A DNA stretch of 64,000 nt from NCBI GenBank assembly GCA_003577165.1, contig QEUM01000002.1, forward strand, positions 124,001 through 188,000, read 5' to 3'. The notes beneath the pieces are model-generated. The model ran no database searches and was not told where the DNA came from. It saw only the letters and a list, made by a program, of their open reading frames with translations. Both the position numbers and the translations under genes were made by a program. Position 1 is the first letter of the stretch; every line of letters begins with the position of its first letter. Positions 1 to 8,846 of this stretch are shown one piece after another. Origin of the DNA: Armatimonadota bacterium. GTDB lineage: Bacteria > Armatimonadota > Fimbriimonadia > Fimbriimonadales > ATM1.

Positions 1-198
1 GTGCTTCGCGCTCAGAAGAGCGAGAAAGCGCATCGTGAACGAGCCGACCAGCCCGACGAGAAGAGCCTTGCGACGCTCTTTTGGCGGCAGGTGCCGAACC
101 AGAAGCGCGATGACGAGGGCATTGTCTGCCGAGAGAAGGCCCTCGAGCAGAATCAGCAAGCCGATCGTGCCAGCGTTGACTAGGATCTCGTGGGACAT
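1..198 (-). CDS. TerC/Alx-family integral membrane protein, N-terminal part (cut by window edge)
   Basis: The minus strand reads from ATG at 198 without a stop to base 1, giving 66 residues. The hydrophobic start carries the motif EGLLSADNALV (about residues 19-29), the acidic transmembrane signature of the TerC family, which is linked to metal (often manganese) export. A second hydrophobic stretch begins near residue 45. An AGGA lies just upstream of the ATG. It is divergent from the FmdB-type gene at 283. The substrate cannot be told from this fragment. Confidence 0.82.
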   Translation of the reverse strand, partial: MSHEILVNAGTIGLLILLEGLLSADNALVIALLVRHLPPKERRKALLVGLVGSFTMRFLALLSAKH

Positions 199-243
199 TT
201 TCCTGCGCCTGGCATGACCTCGGCAGGCTTGACAAGCTGCGCA

Positions 244-271
244 ATAATACTCAACCGAATCTTCGACCCAA
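244..271 (-). promoter_or_regulatory. possible promoter of the TerC-family gene
   Basis: On the minus strand a TATTAT (plus-strand bases 244-249) follows a weak TTGGGT (266-271) with a 16-bp spacer, about 45 bases upstream of the ATG at 198. The -10 is good and the -35 matches only in its first three bases. A perfect TTGACA at 229-234 on the plus strand has no -10 at a usable distance. Confidence 0.3.
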
Positions 272-282
272 GGGGTGTTTCT

Positions 283-558
283 ATGCCGACATACGAGTAC
301 GAATGCCGAGCCTGCAGCCACACCTTCGAGGCCGAACAGAGGATCGTCGAGGACCCGATGAAGGATTGCCCTTCGTGCGGGCAAGAGAACTCCCTCAAGC
401 GGCTCGTCCAGCCTGCGGCCATCCACTTCAGGGGATCCGGCTTCCACGTCACCGACTACGCCGCCAAGCCCAAGGACGAAAGACCCGAGGGTGCGAGTCC
501 GGGCTGCACGGGAGACCAGTCCTCCTGCCCGACCTGCGCTACTGAGCAAGGGGCGTAG
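283..558 (+). CDS. FmdB-family zinc-ribbon protein
   Basis: 91 residues. The N-terminus MPTYEYEC is typical of FmdB/CxxC_CXXC_SSSS regulatory proteins. One zinc ribbon is formed by C8xxC and CPSCG near residue 31, and a Cys-rich tail (SSCPTCAT) may hold a further metal site. The family is small, soluble and presumed to bind metal or nucleic acid; its function is not well established. The start at 283 is chosen because family members begin with MPxYxYxC; a longer reading from 190 adds unrelated residues. Confidence 0.85.
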   Translation: MPTYEYECRACSHTFEAEQRIVEDPMKDCPSCGQENSLKRLVQPAAIHFRGSGFHVTDYAAKPKDERPEGASPGCTGDQSSCPTCATEQGA

Positions 559-600
559 GTCAACAGGCCCAACTTCGCCAGGAAACGGACTGCAACCCAG

Positions 601-642
601 TCTCCTTGATACTGGTATGATATCATACTGGTATCAAGGAGA
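601..642 (+). promoter_or_regulatory. 42-bp palindromic operator overlapping the SPFH gene ribosome-binding site
   Basis: The outer 12-base arms (tctccttgatac and gtatcaaggaga) are exact inverted repeats around a symmetric core, tatgatatcata. Only two positions of each half are not Watson-Crick matches, and both would be G-U pairs in RNA. The decamer atactggtat also repeats directly at 609-618 and 625-634, a 16-bp step. The right arm contains the Shine-Dalgarno AAGGAGA (636-642) of the gene starting at 648. This suits an operator for the ribbon-helix-helix protein encoded two genes down, and an RNA hairpin that could hide the ribosome-binding site. Confidence 0.7.
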
Positions 643-647
643 CACCG

Positions 648-1541
648 ATGAAGCAAGAAAAAGAAGTCCGAACCCCGTCCGGGTGGCTAATGTTGGCGGT
701 CGTGATCGCCCTATTCCTCTCGGCCGGCTATGTCCTCTACCTCACGATCACTCGAGCGATCGGCGATCAGGAGTTCGCGCGAGGCGCAGTGGGTTGGTGG
801 ATCGCCGGGGACGCGATCCTGTGGATCCTGGGAGGCCTTTTCTCAGCCGGGTTCTTCGTGGTCGAGCCGAACGGGAGCAAAGTGCTTCTGCTCTTCGGAG
901 CCTACAAGGGCACGGTGAAAGACGCGGGCTTCCACTGGGCCAATCCGTTCATTAGCAAGCGGTCGGTTTCGCTTCGCGTGCGCACATTCAACGGAGAGAA
1001 ACTCAAGGTCAACGACTCGGTCGGCAACCCCATCGAGATCGCGACGATCATCGTTTGGGCGGTGCGCGATACGTACAAGGCCTCCTTCGAGGTGGACGAC
1101 TACCAGGAGTTCGTCGCGCTGCAGACGGAGACTGCGCTCCGCCACACTGCGAGCTCGCATCCATACGATGCCGAAGACGAAGAGATCTCGCTGAGAAGAA
1201 ACACCGACGAAGTGTCCGCTCATCTCCGTGAGGAACTGGAGAAGAAGTTGGCCATCGCCGGAGTCGACGTCATCGACGCAAAACTCTCGCACCTCGCTTA
1301 CTCTCCAGAGATCGCCGGCGCGATGCTGCGAAGGCAGCAGGCTGCTGCGGTCATCGCTGCGCGTCAGCGAATCGTGGACGGAGCCGTCGGCATGGTTGAA
1401 ATGGCTCTGCAGCGAATGGAGGCGGAGGGCGTTCTGAAACTCGACGAAGAGCGAAAGGCGCACATGGTCTCCAACCTCATGGTGGTTCTCTGCAGTGAGC
1501 ATGCGGCACAGCCGGTTCTGAACACTGGCTCGCTCTACTAA
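648..1541 (+). CDS. SPFH/Band-7 domain membrane protein
   Basis: 297 residues. Two N-terminal transmembrane segments (about 13-33 and 50-72) are followed by an SPFH (stomatin/prohibitin/flotillin/HflK-C) domain from about residue 70, starting VEPNGSKV, and a helical region (about 180-280) with the stomatin-like segment [13 protein letters not shown] and charged coiled coil. SPFH proteins form membrane-associated oligomers and organise microdomains or protease complexes. ATG 648 has a strong AAGGAG SD inside the palindrome at 601-642. The RHH gene follows after 6 bases, so the two form an operon probably repressed by its own product. Confidence 0.85.
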   Translation: MKQEKEVRTPSGWLMLAVVIALFLSAGYVLYLTITRAIGDQEFARGAVGWWIAGDAILWILGGLFSAGFFVVEPNGSKVLLLFGAYKGTVKDAGFHWANPFISKRSVSLRVRTFNGEKLKVNDSVGNPIEIATIIVWAVRDTYKASFEVDDYQEFVALQTETALRHTASSHPYDAEDEEISLRRNTDEVSAHLREELEKKLAIAGVDVIDAKLSHLAYSPEIAGAMLRRQQAAAVIAARQRIVDGAVGMVEMALQRMEAEGVLKLDEERKAHMVSNLMVVLCSEHAAQPVLNTGSLY

Positions 1542-1547
1542 GCCCTC

Positions 1548-1745
1548 ATGGCGAGGAAGAGTTTCCTGCTGCGGATCAGCCCAGATCTCTGGGCTGAACT
1601 GCAGCGTGTGGCAGCGGAGGAGTTCCGGAGCGTAAACGCTCAGATCGAGGTACTCCTCCGCGAAGCGCTCAAGCGGCGAGGACGGAGCCTTCCGTTATCC
1701 GCTGCCGACTCGAACGACGGAGACGAAGCGGAAGGCGACGGTTAA
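1548..1745 (+). CDS. Arc-type ribbon-helix-helix DNA-binding protein
   Basis: 65 residues. The strand KSFLLRISPDL and the two helices that follow (LWAELQRVAAEE and SVNAQIEVLLREALKRR) are the Arc/MetJ ribbon-helix-helix fold; the tail is acidic and probably disordered. Such proteins bind palindromic or tandem operators as dimers of dimers. It lies 6 bases after the SPFH gene, with no toxin-like partner, so it is more likely the operon's autorepressor than an antitoxin. The 42-bp palindrome upstream of the SPFH gene is the obvious target. Confidence 0.8.
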   Translation: MARKSFLLRISPDLWAELQRVAAEEFRSVNAQIEVLLREALKRRGRSLPLSAADSNDGDEAEGDG

Positions 1746-1754
1746 GGCGGGCCT

Positions 1755-2138
1755 TTATCGCGGGCGCATCGGCGAGTCGGGGCTCTCCCCGGCGCGCAGA
1801 GCGATTTCTGCGCCCTCCTCGCCCGCTTCGAGCGTTTCAAAGAGGTTTCGAACCGATTGGCCGATTCGGTCCTCTTGAAGAGCTTCTGCCTCGATTTCGT
1901 CCACCAGCCTACGGCCGAGTTCGATGGCTCGGTCACGGGCTTCCTGCGCTTCTTCGGCCTCCGGGTTTTCTCCTTCTAAGCGGTATGGAACCAGGAGTTC
2001 GACGAGTTCCATGGCCACGGTTCGGCTGCGCGCTGCTTCGACTCCAAGCTCATCTGCGCGCTGGCCGAGCCGCTGCGCGATCCGAAGGGCGATCGTTCCG
2101 GCGTGGGGCAGGTCGAGGGGCAAGTCGAAGAACTTCAT
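1755..2138 (-). CDS. hypothetical acidic helical protein
   Basis: 127 residues, no recognised domain. The sequence is predicted almost wholly helical and is rich in Glu, Ala and Arg, with likely amphipathic helices at about 18-50 and 60-110; there is no signal peptide or membrane segment. It starts 2 bases after the stop of the Rieske oxygenase gene and should be co-transcribed with it. It could be an accessory to that enzyme, but nothing in the sequence proves this. Confidence 0.6.
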   Translation of the reverse strand: MKFFDLPLDLPHAGTIALRIAQRLGQRADELGVEAARSRTVAMELVELLVPYRLEGENPEAEEAQEARDRAIELGRRLVDEIEAEALQEDRIGQSVRNLFETLEAGEEGAEIALRAGESPDSPMRPR

Positions 2139-2140
2139 TC

Positions 2141-3238
2141 TTAGGGTTCCTTGTGTCCCATCTGCTTCGCGAGCAGTCTATGGAAGTGGTGTGGCCCCGT
2201 CTCGCGTTTCGGCGAGAACCTGCCGCCGCGATACAGTCGGGATCGAATTCCCGTCTGCACCAATTCGACGATGACTTCGTCCTCGCGCTCGACTCTATCC
2301 AACTGAGATCCCGCACCTTCACCGATTTTCGATTCGTCCCAGACGTAACTCAAGAAGCTGATTTTCGTCGAGCGTTCCGATTGAGGCTTGACGACGTTGA
2401 TAGACAGGCCCCACGGATAGAAGTTGAACATCAGGTTTGGGAACAGCCACCAGTAATAGGCGGCAATCTTGCGTCCAAAATCGGGCGATGATTCGGGAAC
2501 GTCGAACGCGGCCTCACCTTCCTTTGCGTGCGCAAGCTGCAGGATGCAATCGTCGTGGATCTCCGTCGCATAAGATTCGTAGTCGATCGTTGCGTTGAGG
2601 TCCGGATGGATGTAGGGTACATGGAACCCTTCCAGGTAGTTCTCGACGTAAAGCGCCCAATGCGCCTGCACCCGATACTCGCGCGACCTCTCGCTCGAAA
2701 AGCGAAACTCGTCAAGCGGCAGCCACGACATCCTCTCCGCCATCGGCCGAATCCACTCCGCGAAGTCGCGGGCAGGATTCACGGATGCGAACAGGAACCG
2801 GCCCCACTCGCCGAAACTGCATCGCGGGAGATGATCCTGGTCGGAGGGAAAGTCCTCGACCCCCTCGAATTCCGGCATCGAAAGAAATCGGCCGTCGAGA
2901 CCAAACCGGCGCCCGTGATAACGGCACCGGAGCATCCGCTCCGTTCCAGGGCCCTCGCAGACGAGGTTCGCTCGATGCGTGCAGACATTCGAGAGGCAGT
3001 GGATGCGGTCGGACTCATCGCGTGTCAACAGCAAAGGTTCATCGAGACAGCCTTCCAGGAGTTGAAAGGGAAACACTTGACCGGGCGCCTTGACGACGTC
3101 CGCGTCGGCCACCCATTGCCAAGATCGCGCGAAGATCTTGTCCACCGCTTCTCCGTAAGCCGAGGGCGACTTGAAGAACTCGGGTGACAGCGTGGCTGCC
3201 ACCTCGATACGTTCGTCCACATAGTATCCTTCTTTCAT
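2141..3238 (-). CDS. Rieske non-haem iron oxygenase, alpha subunit-like
   Basis: 365 residues from ATG 3238. A Rieske [2Fe-2S] domain is near residues 40-130 with ligands C86-x-H88 and C105-xx-H108. The catalytic domain contains the mononuclear iron motif ENYLEGFHVPYIH, with two His spaced as in ring-hydroxylating dioxygenases and the CntA/choline monooxygenase group. These enzymes hydroxylate aromatic rings or quaternary amines using electrons from a reductase. No reductase or beta subunit is nearby, so the substrate is unknown. A longer reading to 3382 would overlap the divergent acsA and adds no conserved residues. Confidence 0.85.
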   Translation of the reverse strand: MKEGYYVDERIEVAATLSPEFFKSPSAYGEAVDKIFARSWQWVADADVVKAPGQVFPFQLLEGCLDEPLLLTRDESDRIHCLSNVCTHRANLVCEGPGTERMLRCRYHGRRFGLDGRFLSMPEFEGVEDFPSDQDHLPRCSFGEWGRFLFASVNPARDFAEWIRPMAERMSWLPLDEFRFSSERSREYRVQAHWALYVENYLEGFHVPYIHPDLNATIDYESYATEIHDDCILQLAHAKEGEAAFDVPESSPDFGRKIAAYYWWLFPNLMFNFYPWGLSINVVKPQSERSTKISFLSYVWDESKIGEGAGSQLDRVEREDEVIVELVQTGIRSRLYRGGRFSPKRETGPHHFHRLLAKQMGHKEP

Positions 3239-3306
3239 TCCGACTTCGGCCCAGCAGGACTCGCAGCCCCTCGGTCGAATCAGAAATTCGAGACTAAGGA
3301 GAATCT

Positions 3307-5253
3307 GTGTCCGAGACCATTGATAGCCTACTCCACGAGAAGAGGCATTTCGCGCCTCCCCCCAATTTCGTCGCTCAAGCAAACGTCAGTGACCCTTCGA
3401 TTTACGAGGCCGCGGAACCGGACTACGAGGGCTTCTGGGCGAACTGGGCGGCGAAACTGGATTGGTTCGAGCCATGGTCGCAGGTTCTCGATTGGCAGCC
3501 TCCTTACGCCAAGTGGTTCCTGGGGGGGAAGATCAACGCCTGCCACAACTGCGTTGATCGCCATGTATCGGCGGGGCTCGGCGGAAAGACCGCGATTCTG
3601 TTCGAAGGCGAACCGGGAGACGTTCGGGCCATCACCTATGCTGAACTGCAAGCGCAAGTTTCGAAAACAGCGAACGCGCTCAAGGCCCTCGGAGTGAAGA
3701 AGGGCGACATCGTCTGCATCTACATGCCGATGGTTGCGGAACTCGCGATAGCAATGCTCGCCTGTGCGCGAATTGGCGCTGCGCACAGCGTCGTGTTTGG
3801 AGGATTCTCCGCCGAGGCGCTGCGCGAGCGAATCAACGACGGGGGGGCTGTCGCAGTCATCACAGCCGACGGCGGTTGGCGTCGGGGCAAAATCGTCGAA
3901 CTCAAGAAGACGGTGGATGAAGCGATCCAAGATTGCCCGTCGGTAAAGAAGGTGCTGATCCTAAAGAGAACGAATCAGCCGCAAGACTACTCTTGGGTCG
4001 AAGGTCGCGACTGTTGGTGGTCCGACATTGTCGACAACCAGTCGGAGGATTGTCCGTGCGAACCCATGGACAGCGAAGACCTGTTGTTCACCCTGTATAC
4101 GAGTGGCTCAACTGGAAAGCCAAAGGGGATCATCCACACGACGGGGGGATATCTTACGGGGACTTTCGCCACGTTCCAATGGGTGTTCGACATCAAGCCG
4201 AATGACATCTATTGGTGCACCGCAGACTGCGGCTGGATCACTGGTCACAGTTACGTCGTGTACGGCCCGTTGGCGAACGGCGCAACGGTGTTGATGTACG
4301 AAGGCGCGCCCGACACTCCGGACAAGGATCGTTTCTGGCGGATCGTAGAGAATCACAAGGTGACGATTCTTTACACGGCGCCGACCGCGATTCGCGCGTT
4401 CATGAAGTGGGGCGATGAGTACCCCGCTCAGTGCGACCTCTCAAGTTTGAGGCTTCTCGGAAGTGTCGGAGAACCGATCAACCCGGAGGCGTGGGTTTGG
4501 TACTGGCAGCACATCGGCGGAGGACACTGCCCAGTTGTGGACACTTGGTGGCAGACGGAAACCGGTTCGATTCTCATCACCCCCCTCCCCGGAATCACGG
4601 TGTGCAAGCCAGGCTCGGCGAGCCGACCGTTTCCAGGAGTTCGAGCAGAGGTGTATTCTGAGGACGGAAGAGCACTGGAGGGGGCGCATGGCGGATACCT
4701 CGTTCTCACGCGCCCGTGGCCGGCGATGTTGCGCGGGATCTTCAACGATCCGGACAGATATGTCCAGCAGTACTGGTCGAGATTCCCAGGCGTTTACTTC
4801 ACCGGAGATGGCGTCAAACGAGATGAGAACGGCGACCTCTGGCTGTTGGGGCGCGTGGACGACGTGATGAACGTCGCAGGACACAGGATCAGCACGATGG
4901 AGGTGGAAAGCGCGCTCGTCGATCATCCTGCGGTCGCCGAGGCCGCCGTCATCGGGAAGGCCCACGACGTGAAGGGGCAGGCGATCAGCGCATTCGTTCT
5001 CCTCCGTGCCGGTCACGAGCACGACAACATCGTGTCAGAGTTGAAGGAGCATGTTGCGAAGGTGATCGGGGCGATCGCAAGGCCGGACGACGTCTTCATC
5101 TGCGGAGATTTGCCCAAGACCCGAAGCGGGAAGATCATGAGGCGACTTCTGAGAGACGTCGCTGAGGGCAGAGCCCTGGGTGACACGACCACCCTTGCTG
5201 ACCCAGGCGTCGTGTCGAGCCTGCGGAACCAGTACGAGCACTTGGAAGCGTAG
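3307..5253 (+). CDS. acsA: acetyl-CoA synthetase (AMP-forming)
   Basis: 648 residues, the usual length. It activates acetate with ATP and CoA through acetyl-AMP. Motifs seen: adenylation loop [11 protein letters not shown] (about 262-272), [10 protein letters not shown] (about 410), the hinge region around [16 protein letters not shown], and the C-terminal [11 protein letters not shown] whose Lys is normally controlled by acetylation. The GTG start at 3307 is preceded by AAGGAG at 3296-3301. It heads a tight unit with coaD, yceD, plsX and fabH, so acetyl-CoA supply, CoA synthesis and fatty-acid initiation may be co-expressed. Confidence 0.96.
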   Translation: MSETIDSLLHEKRHFAPPPNFVAQANVSDPSIYEAAEPDYEGFWANWAAKLDWFEPWSQVLDWQPPYAKWFLGGKINACHNCVDRHVSAGLGGKTAILFEGEPGDVRAITYAELQAQVSKTANALKALGVKKGDIVCIYMPMVAELAIAMLACARIGAAHSVVFGGFSAEALRERINDGGAVAVITADGGWRRGKIVELKKTVDEAIQDCPSVKKVLILKRTNQPQDYSWVEGRDCWWSDIVDNQSEDCPCEPMDSEDLLFTLYTSGSTGKPKGIIHTTGGYLTGTFATFQWVFDIKPNDIYWCTADCGWITGHSYVVYGPLANGATVLMYEGAPDTPDKDRFWRIVENHKVTILYTAPTAIRAFMKWGDEYPAQCDLSSLRLLGSVGEPINPEAWVWYWQHIGGGHCPVVDTWWQTETGSILITPLPGITVCKPGSASRPFPGVRAEVYSEDGRALEGAHGGYLVLTRPWPAMLRGIFNDPDRYVQQYWSRFPGVYFTGDGVKRDENGDLWLLGRVDDVMNVAGHRISTMEVESALVDHPAVAEAAVIGKAHDVKGQAISAFVLLRAGHEHDNIVSELKEHVAKVIGAIARPDDVFICGDLPKTRSGKIMRRLLRDVAEGRALGDTTTLADPGVVSSLRNQYEHLEA

Positions 5254-5742
5254 ATGCGAACGGCTGTCTATCCCGGAAGTTTCGACCCGCCGACCAACGG
5301 GCATCTCGACCTGATCGTTCGGGCCGCCGGCGTGTTTGACCGGCTCATCGTCGCCGTGGGGGAGAACCCCGCCAAGTCGGCTCTGCTCACCTCTCAGGAG
5401 AAGGTGGACCTCCTACGCGAAGTGTGCGCCGCCTACGAGAACGTGGAAGTCCGCCCATTCTCCGGGCTGTTGGTCACCTTCGCAAGGTCGGTCGGCGCGA
5501 CGGCGGTGGTGCGAGGCCTCCGAGCCGTCAGCGACTTTGAGTACGAGTTCCAGATGGCCTTGACGAACCGGGCCCTCGATAGCGGCGTCGAGACGGTTTT
5601 CATGGCGACGAGCGCGGATACGATGTTTGTTTCGTCCTCTCTTGTTAAGGAGGTGGCGGCCCTCGGCGGGGACGTGTCCCAGTTCGTGCCGCCCGCGGTG
5701 GCCCGATGCCTTGCGGCTAAGCTTGGCGTACGCGCAGAGTGA
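5254..5742 (+). CDS. coaD: phosphopantetheine adenylyltransferase
   Basis: 162 residues. It transfers AMP to 4'-phosphopantetheine to give dephospho-CoA, the penultimate step of CoA synthesis. The nucleotidyltransferase motif GSFDPPTNGH (about 8-17), RGLRAVSDFEYE (about 90) and SSLVKEVA near residue 130 are diagnostic. The ATG abuts the acsA stop codon (TAGATG), implying translational coupling, and the next gene overlaps its stop by 4 bases. Confidence 0.96.
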   Translation: MRTAVYPGSFDPPTNGHLDLIVRAAGVFDRLIVAVGENPAKSALLTSQEKVDLLREVCAAYENVEVRPFSGLLVTFARSVGATAVVRGLRAVSDFEYEFQMALTNRALDSGVETVFMATSADTMFVSSSLVKEVAALGGDVSQFVPPAVARCLAAKLGVRAE

Positions 5743-6281
5743 CCATGGAAATCATCAAGTCCCTAGACCAGTTGAGAGAGATGATCGAGAAGCCCAGGCA
5801 GTTCCTGGGCATCACCTTTGGGCTCAACAAGGAGGAGTGCGTGGTCCTCCTGAGGCGGATTCACGCCTCGATGCCCGAAGCGATCAAGGAAGCCGAGAAA
5901 CTCGTCCGCGAGTCCAGCCGCATCGTCGAGACCGCGACGGAAGAGGCACAGAGGACTCTCGATAGGGCCAAGGGCGAAGCGCAGCGAATCACGGACGCCG
6001 CACAAAAGGAAGCAGAACGCGAACTCCAGCAAGCACGCCTTGAACGCGAGAAGCTGCTCGAAGAGAATGAGATCATCCGAGCCGCGAAGATCGAGGCTGA
6101 GAGGGTCAGAAGCGAAGCCGAAGCCGACGCTGCTCGAATGCGGCGGTCGGCCGACGATTACGCTCTGGATGTCCTCACGCGTCTGGAGGCCGCCCTCGGC
6201 AAGGCCATGTCGAACGTCGAGAGAGGCAAGGCGGAACTCCAGCGAACCAAAGAACCCGCGGCCACAACCCGGGCCAAGTAG
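5739..6281 (+). CDS. coiled-coil protein of the coaD-yceD interval
   Basis: 180 residues. Residues about 48-150 form a long charged coiled coil rich in AEEAQR/EAER repeats, as in DivIVA-like or F-type ATPase b-subunit-like proteins. There is no signal peptide or membrane span. GTG 5739 overlaps the coaD stop (GTGA); an ATG two codons later is an alternative. Proteins of this shape are found between coaD and yceD in other bacteria and often carry vague ATPase or DivIVA names; the function is unknown and no nucleotide-binding motif is visible. Confidence 0.75.
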   Translation: MTMEIIKSLDQLREMIEKPRQFLGITFGLNKEECVVLLRRIHASMPEAIKEAEKLVRESSRIVETATEEAQRTLDRAKGEAQRITDAAQKEAERELQQARLEREKLLEENEIIRAAKIEAERVRSEAEADAARMRRSADDYALDVLTRLEAALGKAMSNVERGKAELQRTKEPAATTRAK

Positions 6282-6329
6282 CCGCCAGCCTGCTGGTAGA
6301 CTGTGGCTCCCCCGAGCCAGCTCCGCCCC

Positions 6330-6848
6330 ATGAAGAAACCGAAACTGATTGACCTGAACGAGGCCGTTCAGCATCCGGGCAGAACGCTGACTTTCGACCT
6401 CACCATCCAACTCGAAGAAGAGGAGGATCTCGACCTCGTGCAGCCCCTCGTCGGCACCCTCAGCGCCGAAAGCACAGGAAACCGCCTATTCGTCAAGGGC
6501 GACTTTGCCGGGGTCGTGGTCATGGAGTGCGGGCGATGCCTCGCCCCGGTGGAACTGCCCGTCAGCGTGATGGTAGACGAGGAGTTCGCGGTCGAGGGCA
6601 CTCCCGCCGGCTTCGGAACGCAAGGCTATGCGGAGGTCGTGGAAGACGAGCCCTCGCCGCTCTTTACGAACAACCAACTCAATTACGAGGAACTTCTCCG
6701 CCAGGACTTGTGGGTCAGCCTGCCAGCGACAGTTCTCTGCAAGTCCGACTGCGCGGGCATCGTGACGGAGCATGAGACGGAACCCCAGGGCCGTCCGGAG
6801 TTCTCCGTGTTGTCCGAAATGCTTCCCAAGGAGACCAGTGAGGCTTGA
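6330..6848 (+). CDS. YceD/DUF177 family protein
   Basis: 172 residues from ATG 6330. Family features are the central CGRCLAPVELPV segment (about 67-78), the acidic stretch after it, and CKSDCAGI near residue 140, with the pairs of cysteines seen in many DUF177 proteins. The family is implicated in 23S rRNA metabolism and usually sits with rpmF (ribosomal protein L32). Here plsX overlaps the stop directly and no rpmF lies between. A GTG at 6303 is a weaker alternative start; neither has a clear SD. Confidence 0.85.
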   Translation: MKKPKLIDLNEAVQHPGRTLTFDLTIQLEEEEDLDLVQPLVGTLSAESTGNRLFVKGDFAGVVVMECGRCLAPVELPVSVMVDEEFAVEGTPAGFGTQGYAEVVEDEPSPLFTNNQLNYEELLRQDLWVSLPATVLCKSDCAGIVTEHETEPQGRPEFSVLSEMLPKETSEA

Positions 6849-7855
6849 AGATCGCAGTTGACGCGATGGGGGGTGACCATGCGCCGGAAGCAATCGTTTT
6901 CGGCACAGTCCAAGCCGCCCCCGACGTCGACGGAGAACTGCTGCTCGTCGGCAAGGAATCCGCGATTCGGGAGGCCTATCCGGCACGATTGCCGGAGAAC
7001 GTTCGAGTAATCGAAGCCACCGAAGTTATCGAAATGCACGAGGCGCCAGTCGAGGCCCTTAGAAGGAAAAAAGACTCTTCGCTCGTCGTTGCAGCCAACC
7101 TCGTGATGCAGGGCGAGGCAGAGGCCATGGTTTCAGCAGGAAACACCGGAGCCGCAGCGGCAGCCGCGCACATGATGTGGAAGTGCATCCCGAACATCTC
7201 GCGGCCCGCGATCGCAACGGTCTTCCCATCCAAGACCGGGAGATTCGTGGTGCTCGACAGCGGCGCGACGCCTGACGCCGGCGTCCAGAATCTCGTGGAG
7301 TTCGCCCTCATGGGATCGGCGTACGCCGAAGCGGTACTCGGCATCCAGAAGCCTCGAATCGCGCTTCTCAACATCGGGGAAGAGGAGACGAAGGGCAACG
7401 CGCTCACGAAGCAAGCCTACAAGGCTCTGAAGTCTGCGTTTCCCGAGTTCATCGGCAACATCGAGGGGAAGTCCCTCTTCAAGGGTGAAGCGGACGTAGT
7501 CGTCTGCGACGCCTTCGTCGGAAACGTCGTGCTCAAGACCGCCCAGGGTATCGGCGACTTCTTCTGGTACATGATCCGTGACGCACTCGAAAAGCGCCCG
7601 ATGATGAAAGTTCTGCTCGGCCCCATCCTAAAGGCCACGTTTTCGGACATCAAGCGCAAGACCGACTACGCCGAGTACGGGGGGGCGCCGCTCCTCGGTG
7701 TAAACGGCATGTGCTTCATCTGTCACGGCCATAGCAACGCAAAGGCGATCAAGAACGCGATTCTCTTCGCGCGGCGGGGTGTTCAGCGCCACCTCACGGA
7801 CATCATCGCGGAAAGGGCCAGGCGCCTGCACGCCGAGGAGCCGGAGTATGTCTAG
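6845..7855 (+). CDS. plsX: phosphate acyltransferase PlsX
   Basis: 336 residues. It makes acyl-phosphate from acyl-ACP for phospholipid synthesis. The N-terminus KIAVDAMGGDHAP and later SAGNTGA and DGFVGN-like (DAFVGNVVLKT) segments are typical. The TTG start at 6845 overlaps the yceD stop (TTGA) and has AAGGAG at 6828-6833. Its end overlaps fabH by 8 bases, the classic plsX-fabH pairing. Confidence 0.96.
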   Translation: MKIAVDAMGGDHAPEAIVFGTVQAAPDVDGELLLVGKESAIREAYPARLPENVRVIEATEVIEMHEAPVEALRRKKDSSLVVAANLVMQGEAEAMVSAGNTGAAAAAAHMMWKCIPNISRPAIATVFPSKTGRFVVLDSGATPDAGVQNLVEFALMGSAYAEAVLGIQKPRIALLNIGEEETKGNALTKQAYKALKSAFPEFIGNIEGKSLFKGEADVVVCDAFVGNVVLKTAQGIGDFFWYMIRDALEKRPMMKVLLGPILKATFSDIKRKTDYAEYGGAPLLGVNGMCFICHGHSNAKAIKNAILFARRGVQRHLTDIIAERARRLHAEEPEYV

Positions 7856-8834
7856 ACCGAACGCCGTGATCCGTTCGATCGGCATGAGCGTTGCGGAACG
7901 GGTCATGACCAACCACGACTTCGAGGAGTTCCTCGACACGTCCGACGAGTGGATCAAGTCGCGAACAGGCATCTCCGAACGGCACATCGCTTCAGTGGAG
8001 GAAACTGCAAGCACATTCGCCACCCGCGCGGCCGCCGAAGCGCTCGAAAAGGCACAGGTCGATCCGAAGGAAGTCGAGATGATCTTGGTCGCGACCGTGA
8101 CGGGCGACATGCAGTTTCCATCTACTTCGTGCCTGGTGCAATACAACCTCGGTGCAACGAACGCAGGCGCATTCGACGTCGGCGCGGCCTGCGCCGGCTT
8201 CATCTACGCCTGCGAGATCCTGTCCTCCATGATCAAAGGCGGTTCGGTGCGCAACGGAATCGTAGTGGGAGTGGACGTCCTCACGAAAATCGTGGACTGG
8301 ACAGATCGCTCCACGTGTATCCTCTTCGGCGATGGCGGGGGGGCGGTGTTCATGGAAGCGAGCGATGAAGACCGGGGCGTCATGTGCACCGTGATGAAGT
8401 CCGACGGCTCCGGAGGGAAATACATTCGACTCGCTGTCGGTGGCTCACTTTATCCGAGTCGTTCGCCGCAGGCGGAAGGGAAGTCGGACCGGGTTTACAT
8501 GGCCGGACGCGAAGTCTACAAGTTCGCCGTGAAAGCGATGGGGGATTCGTGCTGCACGGTCCTTGAGAAAGCCGGGCTGTCGGTGGACGACGTCGACCTG
8601 TTCGTCCCCCACCAGGCGAATCTTCGAATCATCGAGGCGGCCTCCGACCGCCTGGGACTTTCGCCCGAAAAGGTTTTCATCAACGTGGATCGGTATGGCA
8701 ACATGAGCGCAGGCAGCATTCCCGTTGCCCTCTATGAAGCCGAACAGATGGGCAGGCTCAAACGTGGTGATCTTGTGATGACCGTCGGCTTCGGCGCAGG
8801 CCTCGTTTGGGGCGCCAATCTGATACGCTGGTAA
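7848..8834 (+). CDS. fabH: 3-oxoacyl-ACP synthase III (KAS III)
   Basis: 328 residues from ATG 7848, preceded by GAGGAG within the end of plsX. It condenses acetyl-CoA with malonyl-ACP to start fatty-acid chains. The catalytic Cys is in GAACAGFIYA, the His in VPHQANLRI, and the Asn in VDRYGNMSAGS. A longer in-frame reading from 7779 merely overlaps plsX. As it uses acetyl-CoA, its presence in the acsA unit makes metabolic sense. Confidence 0.97.
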   Translation: MSRPNAVIRSIGMSVAERVMTNHDFEEFLDTSDEWIKSRTGISERHIASVEETASTFATRAAAEALEKAQVDPKEVEMILVATVTGDMQFPSTSCLVQYNLGATNAGAFDVGAACAGFIYACEILSSMIKGGSVRNGIVVGVDVLTKIVDWTDRSTCILFGDGGGAVFMEASDEDRGVMCTVMKSDGSGGKYIRLAVGGSLYPSRSPQAEGKSDRVYMAGREVYKFAVKAMGDSCCTVLEKAGLSVDDVDLFVPHQANLRIIEAASDRLGLSPEKVFINVDRYGNMSAGSIPVALYEAEQMGRLKRGDLVMTVGFGAGLVWGANLIRW

Positions 8835-8846
8835 CTTGGAGCGCAA

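Noticed and set aside
1548-1745. RHH protein as the antitoxin of a toxin-antitoxin pair
   Set aside because: The partner gene is an SPFH membrane protein, not a toxin fold, and no small toxin gene adjoins it.
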